Part shown: piece by piece, positions 42,477-52,607 of the stretch
How positions within the stretch are numbered: position 1 is the stretch's first letter
Layout of the letters: every line of letters begins with the position of its first letter
Assembly (NCBI GenBank): GCA_045657625.1
Contig: JAZOTM010000016.1
Span: 1-64,000 of the forward strand
Direction of reading: 5' to 3'
DNA from: JAZOTM01 sp045657625
Lineage (GTDB): Bacteria > Bacillota > Clostridia > Lachnospirales > Lachnospiraceae
DNA: 64,000 bases
Position numbers and translations under genes: made by a program
The notes under the pieces: model-generated
What the model saw: only the letters and a program-made list of their open reading frames with translations
Told to the model about the DNA's origin: nothing
The model's database searches: none

Positions 42477-44480
42477 ATGGAAAAAAAGCAAAAACACATA
42501 AGTGCCCAATTGCTTGGTATTTTAATTCCTCTTGTAATTGCGGCAATTGCTGTCGTAACTTTACTATTATCTCTGCAGGCTAAGAGCGTGATTATTGAAG
42601 AAGCAACCGGGGGGTTGTATCAGGAGTCTCGTGCGAATGCAGCAGATATTTCTGCCTTAATTGAGGGTATTACAAAGTATTACGATGGTGTTGCAGATGT
42701 ATTGGAAGAATCCAATTATGAATCCGATGATGAAATCGAAGCGGTATTGGCTTTATCCATGACTGAGTATTCAGATATGGTAACGGATAGTTATATCGGA
42801 TTTTCAAATATGGATTTTATCGATGGATCCGGATGGACTCCAGATGCGGGCTATGACCCAACCACACGTGCTTGGTATCAAAATGGTGTGGCATCTTCCG
42901 AAATGGTACTGGGAGACCCCTCCTTGGATTTGACCACCGGAGCGATGGTGGCTTGCGGATCTCGTTCTGTTACTTTGCAGGACGGAAGAACCGGAGCGAT
43001 GTCTATTGATATTGTGCTTGCAAGTATTTCAAGTACGGTTGCACAGTATACACCTGGTACTACAGGGGCAAGTATGCTGTTGGATGGTACGTCCATTATT
43101 GCACACACTACAGAGGATTATGTGGGTACAGATGTATCAGAGCATACAGATGATACCTTTTTACAGTCAGTTGCTTCCGTAGTTTCGGCCGGTGGTTCCA
43201 GTGATGTGCAAACAATCACAGGTTCCGATGGAAGCGATTACTTTGTTTCCTTTGATGCAGTAGATGGTACAGACTGGACGTTGGTTTCTTATGTGAAAAA
43301 ATCAGATGTGCTCTCAGAAATGAGACGCTTTATTGTGGCTGCAGTTGGTCTGGCAGCAGTCATCGTCCTGTTAATGATGATTTTATTGTCACGCATTATT
43401 AATCGTCTGATTACGAAACCGGTAAGCGAGTTGACCGGAAACATCACAAGAATTGCAGACGGCGATTTTACCGTAGAAATTATTCCTTCCGGTGAAAATG
43501 AAATTGGTACTATGAATCATAGAATGCATGAGTATGTGGATACCATGCGTCATACCTTGGGTGAAATTAAGGGTGTTACCGGTCAGTTGGCGAATGAAGC
43601 GGCAAACAGTAAATCCGTATCCGGTGATTTGAATATGCAGGCAGATGAACAGTCTCGTTCTATGCAGCAGATTCAAGGCGCTATGGATGATATGTCATCT
43701 GCGGTAACAGAACTTGCAAATCATGCTACTACATTGGCAGCAGAGGTTGGTAACTTATCTGAACAGAGTGAAGTGACCAGAAAAACTATGGATGAATTGG
43801 TGGTAAAAGCAAGAGATGGACAGCGTGATATGAGCGCCGTTCAAAGCGGAATGACAGAAGTGGCAGATTCTATGGCTGATATGAATAGAGTCGTAAGTGA
43901 TGTTGGAGAATCGACAAAGAAGATTAACGATATTATTGATATGATTAATGAAATCTCCAGTCAGACCAATTTGCTTTCTTTGAATGCTTCTATTGAAGCA
44001 GCCAGAGCAGGTGAGGCTGGACGTGGATTTGCAGTTGTAGCAGATGAAATCGGATCTTTGGCACAGAACAGTGCGGATTCTACAAAGCAGATTGCGGAAA
44101 TTATTCAGGATATTACAGCACAGATTGGTGAGCTTTCTAAGAAGGCAGAGACCAATACCAATGAAATCAATGCAAATATGGATGCAGTGAATACTGCCGG
44201 CAAGACCTTTGAAGAAATCTTCCGTAGTTTGGATGAAACAAGTTCGATTGTGGAAGATATGATCAATAAGGTTGGAACCGTTGATGAAATTGCTACCTCT
44301 ATGGCAGCGATTTCAGAAGAGCAGTCAGCTAGTACAGAAGAAGTTAGTGCTTCTGCAACGCATTTGGCAAGCAGTGCAGAATTGGTTGCTGAGAACTCTA
44401 GAGATGTAGATAATAGTGCAAGTGCAGTTTCGGATTCTTCTGAGAAGATTGAGAAATTAGTAGACTTCTTTAAACTTTAA
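42477..44480 (+). CDS. Methyl-accepting chemotaxis protein with double Cache sensor
   Basis: This 667-residue receptor has membrane segments near residues 10-32 and 285-307, a ~250-residue extracytoplasmic dCache-type sensor between them (DPTTRAWYQNG is a typical Cache motif), a HAMP domain (about 310-365) and a long signalling coiled coil with the conserved tip around SSQTNLLSLNASIEAARAGE (about 499-518). It reports an external ligand to the CheA/CheW machinery. The start follows TGGAGGT. No che genes are in the window; the ligand is unknown. Confidence 0.95.
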   Translation: MEKKQKHISAQLLGILIPLVIAAIAVVTLLLSLQAKSVIIEEATGGLYQESRANAADISALIEGITKYYDGVADVLEESNYESDDEIEAVLALSMTEYSDMVTDSYIGFSNMDFIDGSGWTPDAGYDPTTRAWYQNGVASSEMVLGDPSLDLTTGAMVACGSRSVTLQDGRTGAMSIDIVLASISSTVAQYTPGTTGASMLLDGTSIIAHTTEDYVGTDVSEHTDDTFLQSVASVVSAGGSSDVQTITGSDGSDYFVSFDAVDGTDWTLVSYVKKSDVLSEMRRFIVAAVGLAAVIVLLMMILLSRIINRLITKPVSELTGNITRIADGDFTVEIIPSGENEIGTMNHRMHEYVDTMRHTLGEIKGVTGQLANEAANSKSVSGDLNMQADEQSRSMQQIQGAMDDMSSAVTELANHATTLAAEVGNLSEQSEVTRKTMDELVVKARDGQRDMSAVQSGMTEVADSMADMNRVVSDVGESTKKINDIIDMINEISSQTNLLSLNASIEAARAGEAGRGFAVVADEIGSLAQNSADSTKQIAEIIQDITAQIGELSKKAETNTNEINANMDAVNTAGKTFEEIFRSLDETSSIVEDMINKVGTVDEIATSMAAISEEQSASTEEVSASATHLASSAELVAENSRDVDNSASAVSDSSEKIEKLVDFFKL

Positions 44481-44500
44481 AATAGGTATAAAAAAACAGG

Positions 44501-44539
44501 TACCCTCCTTACCGAATTAGCGGTAAGGAGGGTATTTTT
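44501..44539. terminator. Bidirectional terminator between MCP and AraC genes
   Basis: TACCCTCCTTACCG pairs perfectly with CGGTAAGGAGGGTA over a 6-base loop, followed by TTTTT. Upstream A-rich sequence makes it usable by the convergent AraC gene as well. Confidence 0.93.
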
Positions 44540-44545
44540 ATGGGA

Positions 44546-45553
44546 TCAATGTAACGTAAACTGTTCACGATATTCGTTGGGCATCATTTGATGATATTTG
44601 TAAAAAATGCGTCGGAAATTGTTGCTGGAGGAATACCCTACCTGTAGGGCGATTTCTTCGATGGTGAGTTTGCTTTTTAACAGGAGATTTTCTGCGCGGC
44701 GAATACGATGTAATTGGATATTTTCCATAAAAGATTTCCCGGTGGCTTTTTGGATAATGCGTTGGATTTGTCTTTCACTGTAGCCAAAAAAGCTTGCTAA
44801 ATCCCCTAAGGATATGGTGTCATAATGCTCTTCCATATAGTGCAGAATATATACTAAGTTGTCTCCTCCGTTTTTGGAGGAGGCAGGAATGTATACGTCT
44901 TTTTCATGGTTTCGTAAGAGAAGCGCAAAAAATTCCGCTAAGAGGGCATTTAAATATTGCTTTTTGAAGCGACTTTTTTGTTCAAATTCGCGGTTGGATC
45001 GAGAAATCAAGTTCGCCAGTACATCGTCCCCGGCTGTATGGAAAATCAAATAAGGAAATTCTTCATTGTGGTAAATCACATGCTGGAAAAACTGGGACAG
45101 TATGTCAGCCTCCGTAAAGAGTCCCAAAAAATACTGGGTAAAGGTGGTTTGGCGAATGACAATATTGTAAACCAAGTCTTCATCGGAACAAGCGCGTAGA
45201 GCATGAACGGTTTCGGGGGATAGAAAACAAAAATCTCCCGCCTGTAGGTGAATGATTTCATCATTGATGAAGTTTACGCAAGTACCCTGTTGCACATAGA
45301 CAATTTCAAAAAAATCGTGAGAATGGTAAAAAGCCGGGAGATATCGTAGGTGACGGATAAATCCACAGTCTAAATCAGAAAGGATAAAAGCGTCCTCGTG
45401 AAAGTGGCTGGTATTGCTTACTTCTGCCTGAAAGGCATCGGATAAAATTTCATCCAGTTCTAGGATGTGGTAGGTTTTTTCCAATAATGCCGGAAATTTG
45501 TGGCTGTAATCTCTTAATTTTCGTTCTGCTTCGTTAAAAGGAATGTGTTGCAT
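44546..45553 (-). CDS. AraC-family regulator with cupin sensor domain (copy 1)
   Basis: This 335-residue regulator has an N-terminal cupin-like domain (FYHSHDFFEIVYVQQGTC with the His pair, LQAGDFCFLSPETVHAL) and a C-terminal AraC DNA-binding domain (ISLGDLASFFGYSERQIQRIIQKATG and YSSSNNFRRIFYKYHQMMPNEYR). The minus-strand start follows AAGGAG. It is transcribed away from the GPH symporter gene at 45718, a likely target. It is a paralogue of the AraC protein at 47145-48197. Confidence 0.93.
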   Translation of the reverse strand: MQHIPFNEAERKLRDYSHKFPALLEKTYHILELDEILSDAFQAEVSNTSHFHEDAFILSDLDCGFIRHLRYLPAFYHSHDFFEIVYVQQGTCVNFINDEIIHLQAGDFCFLSPETVHALRACSDEDLVYNIVIRQTTFTQYFLGLFTEADILSQFFQHVIYHNEEFPYLIFHTAGDDVLANLISRSNREFEQKSRFKKQYLNALLAEFFALLLRNHEKDVYIPASSKNGGDNLVYILHYMEEHYDTISLGDLASFFGYSERQIQRIIQKATGKSFMENIQLHRIRRAENLLLKSKLTIEEIALQVGYSSSNNFRRIFYKYHQMMPNEYREQFTLH

Positions 45554-45717
45554 GAGATACTCCTTGTGTTTGATATGTCGTAAATTATATCATGTAATGA
45601 CAGAAAAGAAACTTGGTTCTGTTATTTTTCAATGCTATTCTTCTTTTGTTGATAGAGTTATTGGGCAAAAACAAGGGGGTTGCCTAAGAAAGCATATCGT
45701 GGATAGGAGGGTATTAT

Positions 45718-47115
45718 ATGTCAGATTTTGTAAGTGACACAAGTACAATGGGAGAAAATTATGAGCAAAAACAAGAGGTAGAAGCCACCGGTAAATTTAC
45801 TTTTTTCTGGGCTGCCTCTGCAAGTGGAAGTGCACAGCTTATGACAGCGACAGCAGCAACCTTTATATCAGCATTTATGACAGATGTGATGTTGATTCCG
45901 GCAGCAATTTGCTCCGTAATTATGTTGATCTCAACTTTATGGGATGCCATCAATGATCCGATTATGGGTGTGATTGCAGATAGAACCAGCACAAAGTGGG
46001 GAAGATACCGTCCTTGGTTGATTCCGGCACCGATTTTGTTAACGGTATTTTCGGTGTTGATGTGGTTGAATCCGGATTTGCCGACTATGGGAAAAGCCGT
46101 ATTCTTTTTGATTGTATATATTGGTTATGGAATGACCACAACGATGTATACCATGCCACATGTTGCGTTGCTTCCGGCTTGTGTGAAAAAGGATGAAGAT
46201 CGAAATAAAGTGATTCATTTGGGTGCTATATTTAGTACGGTTGCATATTCTTTTGCATCCTCTTTTACCACGCAGATTACAGGATTTTTTGAGAATACTT
46301 TTGGTATTTCCAATGGATATGTTCCGATGATGCTGATTTATGGGGTATTATCCATAATTACTTTTTGGGGACTATTTGGCTCATCCAAGGAACGCTATAT
46401 TGTAAAAAGTGAGGAAAAGGCCACAGCCAAGGAAATTTTTAAGGTTATGGGAGATAAGGCAATTTGGCCCTTGATTGTTATATGGCTTACCTTTTTCATT
46501 GGATATGGATTAAACTTCTCTTCTGCAGTTTATTATTTAACCTACTATATGGAAAATCCGGGATTGATTACCCCGTTTTTCTTAATGAATACCGTGACCG
46601 GATTTGTTTCCATTGGGATTTTATTCCCAATCTTTTTGAGAATTTTTAAAGGCCCGCACAACGTATTTAAAATGACTTTGGCGGTAAGTATTGTGTGTTA
46701 TGGAATCTTGTTTGTATATGGAAACCAAAGTGTGGTGTTGATGTTTGTATTATCCGGTTTTGTAAATTTATTTACGACGTTACAGTTTGCTTTGATTCAG
46801 GTATTGATTAACGATGCCATTGATTATACACAGTGGAAGACCGGTAGAAGTTCGAATGGTGTGGTGGCATCCATCAAAGGTTTTGCACAAAAGTGCGGAA
46901 ATACCATTACAAGCTCAGGTATGCTTGCAATTTTAGCAATTGCAGGATATGTACCAAATGCCATTGGTGCGGAACCGGAAAGCGCATTGTTTGCCATAAA
47001 TGCCATGAGATTTGGTATTCCGATTGTGTTTGCCTTGATTCAGATTGCTTGTTTAAGTAAGGATCCTGCATTAATTTATAAAAAAGAAATTGCTGCTATG
47101 AAAGAAGCGGAATAG
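45718..47115 (+). CDS. GPH-family sugar:cation symporter (second copy)
   Basis: This 465-residue transporter has 12 membrane segments with the GPH signature TLWDAINDPIMGVIADRTST and the following KWGRYRPWLIP. The start follows AGGAGGGT. It lies between two minus-strand AraC regulators and upstream of the GH78 rhamnosidase gene, so it may import rhamnose-containing glycosides. It differs clearly in sequence from the symporter at 29063, so the two probably carry different sugars. Confidence 0.93.
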   Translation: MSDFVSDTSTMGENYEQKQEVEATGKFTFFWAASASGSAQLMTATAATFISAFMTDVMLIPAAICSVIMLISTLWDAINDPIMGVIADRTSTKWGRYRPWLIPAPILLTVFSVLMWLNPDLPTMGKAVFFLIVYIGYGMTTTMYTMPHVALLPACVKKDEDRNKVIHLGAIFSTVAYSFASSFTTQITGFFENTFGISNGYVPMMLIYGVLSIITFWGLFGSSKERYIVKSEEKATAKEIFKVMGDKAIWPLIVIWLTFFIGYGLNFSSAVYYLTYYMENPGLITPFFLMNTVTGFVSIGILFPIFLRIFKGPHNVFKMTLAVSIVCYGILFVYGNQSVVLMFVLSGFVNLFTTLQFALIQVLINDAIDYTQWKTGRSSNGVVASIKGFAQKCGNTITSSGMLAILAIAGYVPNAIGAEPESALFAINAMRFGIPIVFALIQIACLSKDPALIYKKEIAAMKEAE

Positions 47116-47132
47116 AGTGGATTCCGTGACGC

Positions 47133-47162
47133 AAAAAAAGAATGCTAGTGCATTCTTTTTTT
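47133..47162. terminator. Bidirectional terminator between symporter and AraC copy 2
   Basis: AAAAAAAGAATGC pairs with GCATTCTTTTTTT over a TAGT loop. The T-runs on both strands suit both convergent genes; it overlaps the stop codon of the AraC gene. Confidence 0.92.
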
Positions 47163-48197
47163 GTTTCTGTATTCTTTGGGTGTCATGTGGTAGTGATTTT
47201 CAAAAATACGTCGGAAATTGTTGGGGGAAGGATAGCCGGAGCGTGCTCCGATTTCTTCTATGGAAAGTTGGCTGTTTTCCAACAACTCACAAGCTTTTTT
47301 CAGACGTTGCCGTTGTATGTTTTCGCGAAAGGACATGCCGGTAGCTTTTTCTATGATGCGCTGTAATTGCCGCTCGCTGTAATTGAAAAAAGAGGCCATG
47401 TCTTGAAGTGTTACTGTTTCTACGTGTTCCTGCAGGTAACGGAGCATAAAAATCAAATCCTCGGAATGTTTATTGTTGGAGAAAGCCGGAACAGAAAGTT
47501 GATGCTCATGTTTGCGTAGAAGCAGGATGAAAAAATTCGACAAATAGGAATTTAATAAGTGCTTCTGAAAGCGATGGTTTTCGCAAAATTCTAAGTAGGT
47601 TTTTTCCATAATGCAAAGAAGCTCTTCATCCGGCTCGATGGGAAAAAGCAAATAAGGAATTTCATCTACCTGGTATAAGGCTCGTTTAAAAAAGGTAGAT
47701 AAGATTTCATCTTCTTCCATAAGGGCCAAAAAAGTATGCTCAAACGTACTTTTTCGAATCAAGATATTCAGAAGAATTGCATCATCGGAAAAAGCTTCTA
47801 CCGTATGTACGGAGGAAGGGGCAGAAATACAGATATTTCCTGCTTTCATAGGAATGCTATGAGAATGATAAACATTGGTACAACTGCCGTGAAGGACATA
47901 CATGACTTCAAAGAATTCATGTTTATGCCAGTAAGGCGGCAGGTAACGCATATGTCGCACAAAAGCGCAATCCATAGAATCTTTGATGAGTGCCTGTTCC
48001 GGAATATAACGTCCGATTTGTTCCGGTGGATAGTTTGTAAATACCTTTCCCAGAAGATGTTCCGTGGACTCTTGGCCGACAGGATTTTGATATTGTTTTT
48101 TTAATTCTTTTTCTGTGTCATTCAAAGGAATGATTTCGCGAAACATATTATCCATAGGGATAGTATAACCAAAAAACGGGGTGTCGTAAATCATACT
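47145..48197 (-). CDS. AraC-family regulator with cupin sensor domain (copy 2)
   Basis: This ~350-residue paralogue of the 44546 protein has the cupin part (YWHKHEFFEVMYVLHGSC, MKAGNICISAPSSVHTV) and the AraC domain (LQDMASFFNYSERQLQRIIEKATG and YPSPNNFRRIFENHYHMTPKEYR). It is divergent from the GH78 gene, its probable target. The start is uncertain: 48197 has GGA seven bases upstream, 48230 is also possible, and later ATGs at 48158 and 48149 would align better with copy 1 but lack a ribosome site. Confidence 0.9.
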   Translation of the reverse strand, partial: SMIYDTPFFGYTIPMDNMFREIIPLNDTEKELKKQYQNPVGQESTEHLLGKVFTNYPPEQIGRYIPEQALIKDSMDCAFVRHMRYLPPYWHKHEFFEVMYVLHGSCTNVYHSHSIPMKAGNICISAPSSVHTVEAFSDDAILLNILIRKSTFEHTFLALMEEDEILSTFFKRALYQVDEIPYLLFPIEPDEELLCIMEKTYLEFCENHRFQKHLLNSYLSNFFILLLRKHEHQLSVPAFSNNKHSEDLIFMLRYLQEHVETVTLQDMASFFNYSERQLQRIIEKATGMSFRENIQRQRLKKACELLENSQLSIEEIGARSGYPSPNNFRRIFENHYHMTPKEYRNKKRMH

Positions 48198-48299
48198 TTT
48201 TTCCGTCGGCTTTGAGCGTGGTATAAACATAACGCAAGAGGTAAGATAGAGTTAGGAATAAGAAATATAAAAATAGAAAGTCATAAATGGAGCGAAAGA

Positions 48300-50585
48300 A
48301 TGGGAAAATTAGGAAGATTTATTACGAATGGAAAGGAAACCCCTTTCTACGCAAGAAAAGTGTTTGAATTGAAAAAAGAAGTAAAGTCAGCCACTGCAAA
48401 AGTATGCGGTTTGGGACAGTTTTTGTTTTACTTAAATGGAAAAAAAGTAGAGGATCATGAGCTGGATCCCGGTTGGACGGATTACAGAAAGACGATGGAA
48501 TATGTCACTTTTGATGTGAAAGATTATTTGGTGGTCGGAAAAAATGCTTTGGGCGCAGAGGTTGGAAATGGTTGGTTTTTATTGAATACCGAGCATTATA
48601 CCTTTACTTTTCCGGGATTTATGCCAAAGAATCCGAATCCTTACAAACCTTTTGCCAAAAGTTTGATGTTGGCACTGGTTCTTGAGGTGGAATATGTGGA
48701 TGGTGAAAAAGAGACTTTTTCAGCAGATGATAGTTTTTTGGTAAAGGATCATTTTGTCACACAGAGTAATGTATACGGTTCAGAAACCATGGATGCCGGA
48801 TTGAAACAGGAAAATTTTAGCTGCGTGGATTTTGATGCACAGGACTGGGAAAAGGCGGCGTTGGTTCCGGAGAACGAAGTACCTCAGGGAGAATTAAAAA
48901 AACAGGAACACCCACCAATTAAGGTGATTCACAGATACGAAGCAAAGAAAATCGGTGTTTTTGGGAACAGAGAAATCTATGATTTGGGTCAGAATGTGTC
49001 CGGTATGTTGGAAATCACCATTGCTGGAAAAAAGGGAGATTTTGTAAAAGTATCCCCTGCTGAAAAATTGAAAGCAGATGGTGATGTGGATTTTGAAATG
49101 AAGGGTTGGACTACCTTAAAGACAGTGATTACTTGTATTTTAGGGGAAAAACCGGAGGAGACCTTCCGCTCAAAGTTTACTTATTTTGCGGGCCGTTATT
49201 TCTCCGTAGAAAAAAGCGGGGAGCAGGTGGAAGTGAAAGCTGTGATTGGGGATGCCATTTCCTCCGCATGGAAAAAGAGTGGTACCTTCCGGCTCAGTGA
49301 TGCCCGCTATGAACAGATTTATGATTTGGTAGAAAAAGCAGTGGAGGCCAATATGGTGAGTGTGCATACAGATTGCCCCACCATTGAACGCTTTGCATGG
49401 CAGGAACCGAATCACTTAATGGCGCCGTCTGTTATGTTTATGAAAGACGGAAATCAATTATGGAGAAAGTTCTTTTCAGATATGCGTGATGAGCAGCATG
49501 GAAAAGAAGACTTTTTCTATGATTACGAAGGAAACAAACTTCCGGCAGGGGACGGGCTCATTCCATCTCAGTGCCCCTGCTATATTCCGAATTTTATTCC
49601 GGTTCCGGGAATGGGAAGTTTTTACGATATTATTCCTTGGGGTTCGGCTCTTATTTTGGGAGCAAAATGGCATTATCTTTTCTATGGAGAAAAGGATGTA
49701 TTACAGGAAAATTTGGAAACCGCGGAAAAGTATTTTGCGTATTTGCTGACAAAGGTGAATGAACAGGGTTTTATCAATCACGGTCTTGGGGATTGGGGAA
49801 ATCCGAATCAGGAAAATGCCAGAGAGAACGTGGAAACCGCCTTTTTATATGCAGATGCTAAGGCATTACAGTATTTTGCAGAAGAATTGGAGTTGCCGGA
49901 AAAAGCAAAAATCTATGAAGAGAAGGCAGAGGAAATCAAGAATCATTACAATGCAGTTCTTCTTAAAGAGGGAGAAAATGGAGAATACTATTATCCAAGT
50001 TTTGAACATCCGGAAAAGGATGTGGTGACCCTTGGAACGTTGGCATTACCGTTGTATTTTGGAATGGTTCCGGAGGATAAAATCCCGGCAGTGGAAAAAT
50101 GTTTTGCCCGTGTATTAGAAGAAACAGGCGCTCTTGCTGCAGGTGAAATTGCCATGCCATATATTATTCAAACAGCCCGTAAATGCGGAATGAATGATGT
50201 ATTGTCTCGTTTTATTTTAAAGGAACAGCATCCAAGTTATTATGCGTTTGTGAAGGATGGATTGACGACATTAGGAGAATACTGGGAAGAAAATCCAAGA
50301 AGCCAGTGCCATGACATGATGGGGCATATCATAGAATGGTACTACAACGGAATCGCCGGAATTCAGCCATTAAAGCCAGGATTTGCAGAAGTGGAGATTA
50401 AGCCATATTTACCGGAGTCTGTGGAGGAGTTTACCTGTACATATGAAAGCGTGAAGGGTGAGATATTGGTTCATGTGAAGAAGGAGCAGCAGCAGATTCG
50501 GTTAGAGGTGAAGACACCGGAAACAATGAAAGTCTCTGTTTCTACAGAAGAGTTGGAAAAAACCGGTTTGTCGGTACTTTATTAA
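48300..50585 (+). CDS. GH78 alpha-L-rhamnosidase
   Basis: This 761-residue enzyme has N-terminal beta-sandwich domains (about 1-320; GLGQFLFYLNGKKVEDHELDPGWTDY spans the typical lead domain), then an alpha/alpha-barrel with the catalytic region DCPTIERFAWQE (about 360-371) and the second acid in TTLGEYWEENP, and a C-terminal beta-domain. It removes terminal alpha-L-rhamnose from pectin side chains or plant glycosides. There is no signal peptide, so it is cytoplasmic. The start follows TGGAGCG. It is divergent from AraC copy 2. Confidence 0.94.
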   Translation: MGKLGRFITNGKETPFYARKVFELKKEVKSATAKVCGLGQFLFYLNGKKVEDHELDPGWTDYRKTMEYVTFDVKDYLVVGKNALGAEVGNGWFLLNTEHYTFTFPGFMPKNPNPYKPFAKSLMLALVLEVEYVDGEKETFSADDSFLVKDHFVTQSNVYGSETMDAGLKQENFSCVDFDAQDWEKAALVPENEVPQGELKKQEHPPIKVIHRYEAKKIGVFGNREIYDLGQNVSGMLEITIAGKKGDFVKVSPAEKLKADGDVDFEMKGWTTLKTVITCILGEKPEETFRSKFTYFAGRYFSVEKSGEQVEVKAVIGDAISSAWKKSGTFRLSDARYEQIYDLVEKAVEANMVSVHTDCPTIERFAWQEPNHLMAPSVMFMKDGNQLWRKFFSDMRDEQHGKEDFFYDYEGNKLPAGDGLIPSQCPCYIPNFIPVPGMGSFYDIIPWGSALILGAKWHYLFYGEKDVLQENLETAEKYFAYLLTKVNEQGFINHGLGDWGNPNQENARENVETAFLYADAKALQYFAEELELPEKAKIYEEKAEEIKNHYNAVLLKEGENGEYYYPSFEHPEKDVVTLGTLALPLYFGMVPEDKIPAVEKCFARVLEETGALAAGEIAMPYIIQTARKCGMNDVLSRFILKEQHPSYYAFVKDGLTTLGEYWEENPRSQCHDMMGHIIEWYYNGIAGIQPLKPGFAEVEIKPYLPESVEEFTCTYESVKGEILVHVKKEQQQIRLEVKTPETMKVSVSTEELEKTGLSVLY

Positions 50586-50587
50586 AG

Positions 50588-50614
50588 AGAAGCGATGGGA
50601 AACCATCGCTTTTC
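50588..50614 (+). terminator. Terminator after GH78 gene
   Basis: AGCGATGG and CCATCGCT form an 8-bp stem closed by a GAAA tetraloop, followed by a short T-run with one C. Confidence 0.75.
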
Positions 50615-50648
50615 TGTATCAATAGGAAATTAGAAAAGGGGATTTGTT

Positions 50649-52595
50649 ATGGATTGGAAATACCTACAGGAACTGGCTAAGCAGTTTCCTTCTTCTTCTA
50701 AGGTGGCAACAGAAATTGTAAATTTGCAATCGATTTTGAGCTTGCCAAAGGGAACAGAACATTTTTTGTCGGATATTCACGGGGAGGATCAGCAGTTCTT
50801 CCATGTGCTAAGAAACGGCTCCGGAGCAGTACGACGCAAGATTGAAGAGGAATTTGGAACCTTTTTAACAGAGCAGGAAAAAAGGGAATTGGCGACTTTG
50901 ATCTACTATCCGGAGGAAACCATGGCGTTGGCGAAGAAAAAACAAAGCAATTTGGAAGACTGGTACGTGGTGATGATGAACCGTTTGATTCGTATTTGTA
51001 AAAGTGCCTCTTCCAAATATACACGTTCCAAAGTGCGGAAATCCCTTCCGGAGGACTACGCGTATATTGTGGAGGAGCTAATAACCGGTCGCAGAGACTT
51101 GAGCAATCAGGAATCTTATTATCAGGAAATTATCGCCACTAGTATTCGTATTGGGAAGGCTCCGGAGTTTATTGTGGTGCTGTGCGATGCCATTAGCCGA
51201 TTTGTGATTGATCACTTACATATTGTGGGGGATATTTTTGATCGCGGACCCGGGCCTCACATCTGTTTGGATTTACTTATGCATTACCATAGCGTGGATG
51301 TGCAGTGGGGAAATCATGATGTGTTATGGATGGGTGCAGCAGCCGGGCAATTATCTTGTATTGCTACGGTAGTTCGTTTTTCTGCAAGGTATGGCAATTT
51401 GGATGTCTTGGAGGATGGATATGGAATCAATTTGATGCCTTTGATGAAATTTGCGTTGGAGACCTATGGAGAAGATCCTTGTGCTTGTTTCCAAATTCGT
51501 GGAAGAGAAAAGGCATGCGATGCTTTTACGGAGGAAATGGACCGGAAAATGCATAAAGCCATGACCATCATGCAATTGAAATTGGAAGGAAAACTGATTT
51601 TGCGTCATCCGGAGTTTCATATGGAAGACCGCTTGTTGCTGGATAAAATGGATTTGAAAAAGGGAATCGTACATCTTACGGAAGGGGATTTTCCTTTGCT
51701 GGATACGTACTTCCCAACCTTGAACGAAAAAGATCCTTATGCCTTGACTAAGGAAGAACAGGAAGTGATAGAAAAGCTGCAACAGGCTTTTTTACACTGC
51801 GAAAAATTACAGAATCATGTCCGTTTTTTGTTTCAAAAAGGTAGCTTATATAAGTGCTTCAATCAAAATTTACTGTTTCATGGCTGTGTGCCTTTGGATG
51901 AATATGGCCATTTGCGAGAAGTAAAGCTTTATGGAAAAACCTATCGGGGGAAAGCATTGTTTGACCAATTGGAGAAATATATTCGAAGGGGCTATTATGC
52001 GTTGGATGCCAAAGAGAAAGAAATGGGTATGGATATGATGTGGTATACATGGACCCATGGAGACTCCCCTTTGTTTGGAAAAAAGAAAATGGCTATTTTT
52101 GAACGCTATTTTATTCAGGAGAAAGAGACTCATATAGAAAAAAAAGATCCCTATTATAAATGGTATGAGAAAGATGAAACGGTTGATATGATTTTACGAG
52201 ACTTTCAACTGACTTCTTCTGAAAGTCGCATTATTAATGGCCATATCCCAGTAGAATCAAAAATGGGAGAATCCCCCATTAAATGTGGTGGACGTCTTCT
52301 GGTTATAGATGGCGGTTTTTCCAAAGCTTATCGTCCGAAAACGGGAATTGCCGGCTACACCTTAACTTACAATTCTTATGGATTTCTCCTTGCGTCTCAT
52401 GAGCCCTTTATTTCTGTGGAACATGCTGTGCAAACCGGTCAAGACATACACTCTGACACCGTATTGGTACAGCATGTGAAAAATAGACAAACAGTAGCAG
52501 ATACAGATGTTGGCAAAAAACTGGGGGAACGTATCTATGATTTGGAGTGTTTGTTAGATTGTTATAGAAAAGGACAACTTGCAGAAATGCAGTAG
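50649..52595 (+). CDS. fbp: Fructose-1,6-bisphosphatase, class III
   Basis: This 648-residue Mn-dependent enzyme makes fructose 6-phosphate for gluconeogenesis. Metallophosphatase motifs are SDIHGED (Asp42, His44), GDIFDRGPGPH (about 194-204), GNHD (about 220-223) and INGHIPVESKMGESP near the C-terminus. The size is typical of the class III family, which is confined mostly to Firmicutes. The start follows AAAGGGG. It is followed after 12 bases by a MalG-type permease gene that may be co-transcribed. Confidence 0.96.
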   Translation: MDWKYLQELAKQFPSSSKVATEIVNLQSILSLPKGTEHFLSDIHGEDQQFFHVLRNGSGAVRRKIEEEFGTFLTEQEKRELATLIYYPEETMALAKKKQSNLEDWYVVMMNRLIRICKSASSKYTRSKVRKSLPEDYAYIVEELITGRRDLSNQESYYQEIIATSIRIGKAPEFIVVLCDAISRFVIDHLHIVGDIFDRGPGPHICLDLLMHYHSVDVQWGNHDVLWMGAAAGQLSCIATVVRFSARYGNLDVLEDGYGINLMPLMKFALETYGEDPCACFQIRGREKACDAFTEEMDRKMHKAMTIMQLKLEGKLILRHPEFHMEDRLLLDKMDLKKGIVHLTEGDFPLLDTYFPTLNEKDPYALTKEEQEVIEKLQQAFLHCEKLQNHVRFLFQKGSLYKCFNQNLLFHGCVPLDEYGHLREVKLYGKTYRGKALFDQLEKYIRRGYYALDAKEKEMGMDMMWYTWTHGDSPLFGKKKMAIFERYFIQEKETHIEKKDPYYKWYEKDETVDMILRDFQLTSSESRIINGHIPVESKMGESPIKCGGRLLVIDGGFSKAYRPKTGIAGYTLTYNSYGFLLASHEPFISVEHAVQTGQDIHSDTVLVQHVKNRQTVADTDVGKKLGERIYDLECLLDCYRKGQLAEMQ

Positions 52596-52607
52596 AGCGG
52601 TGGATGA

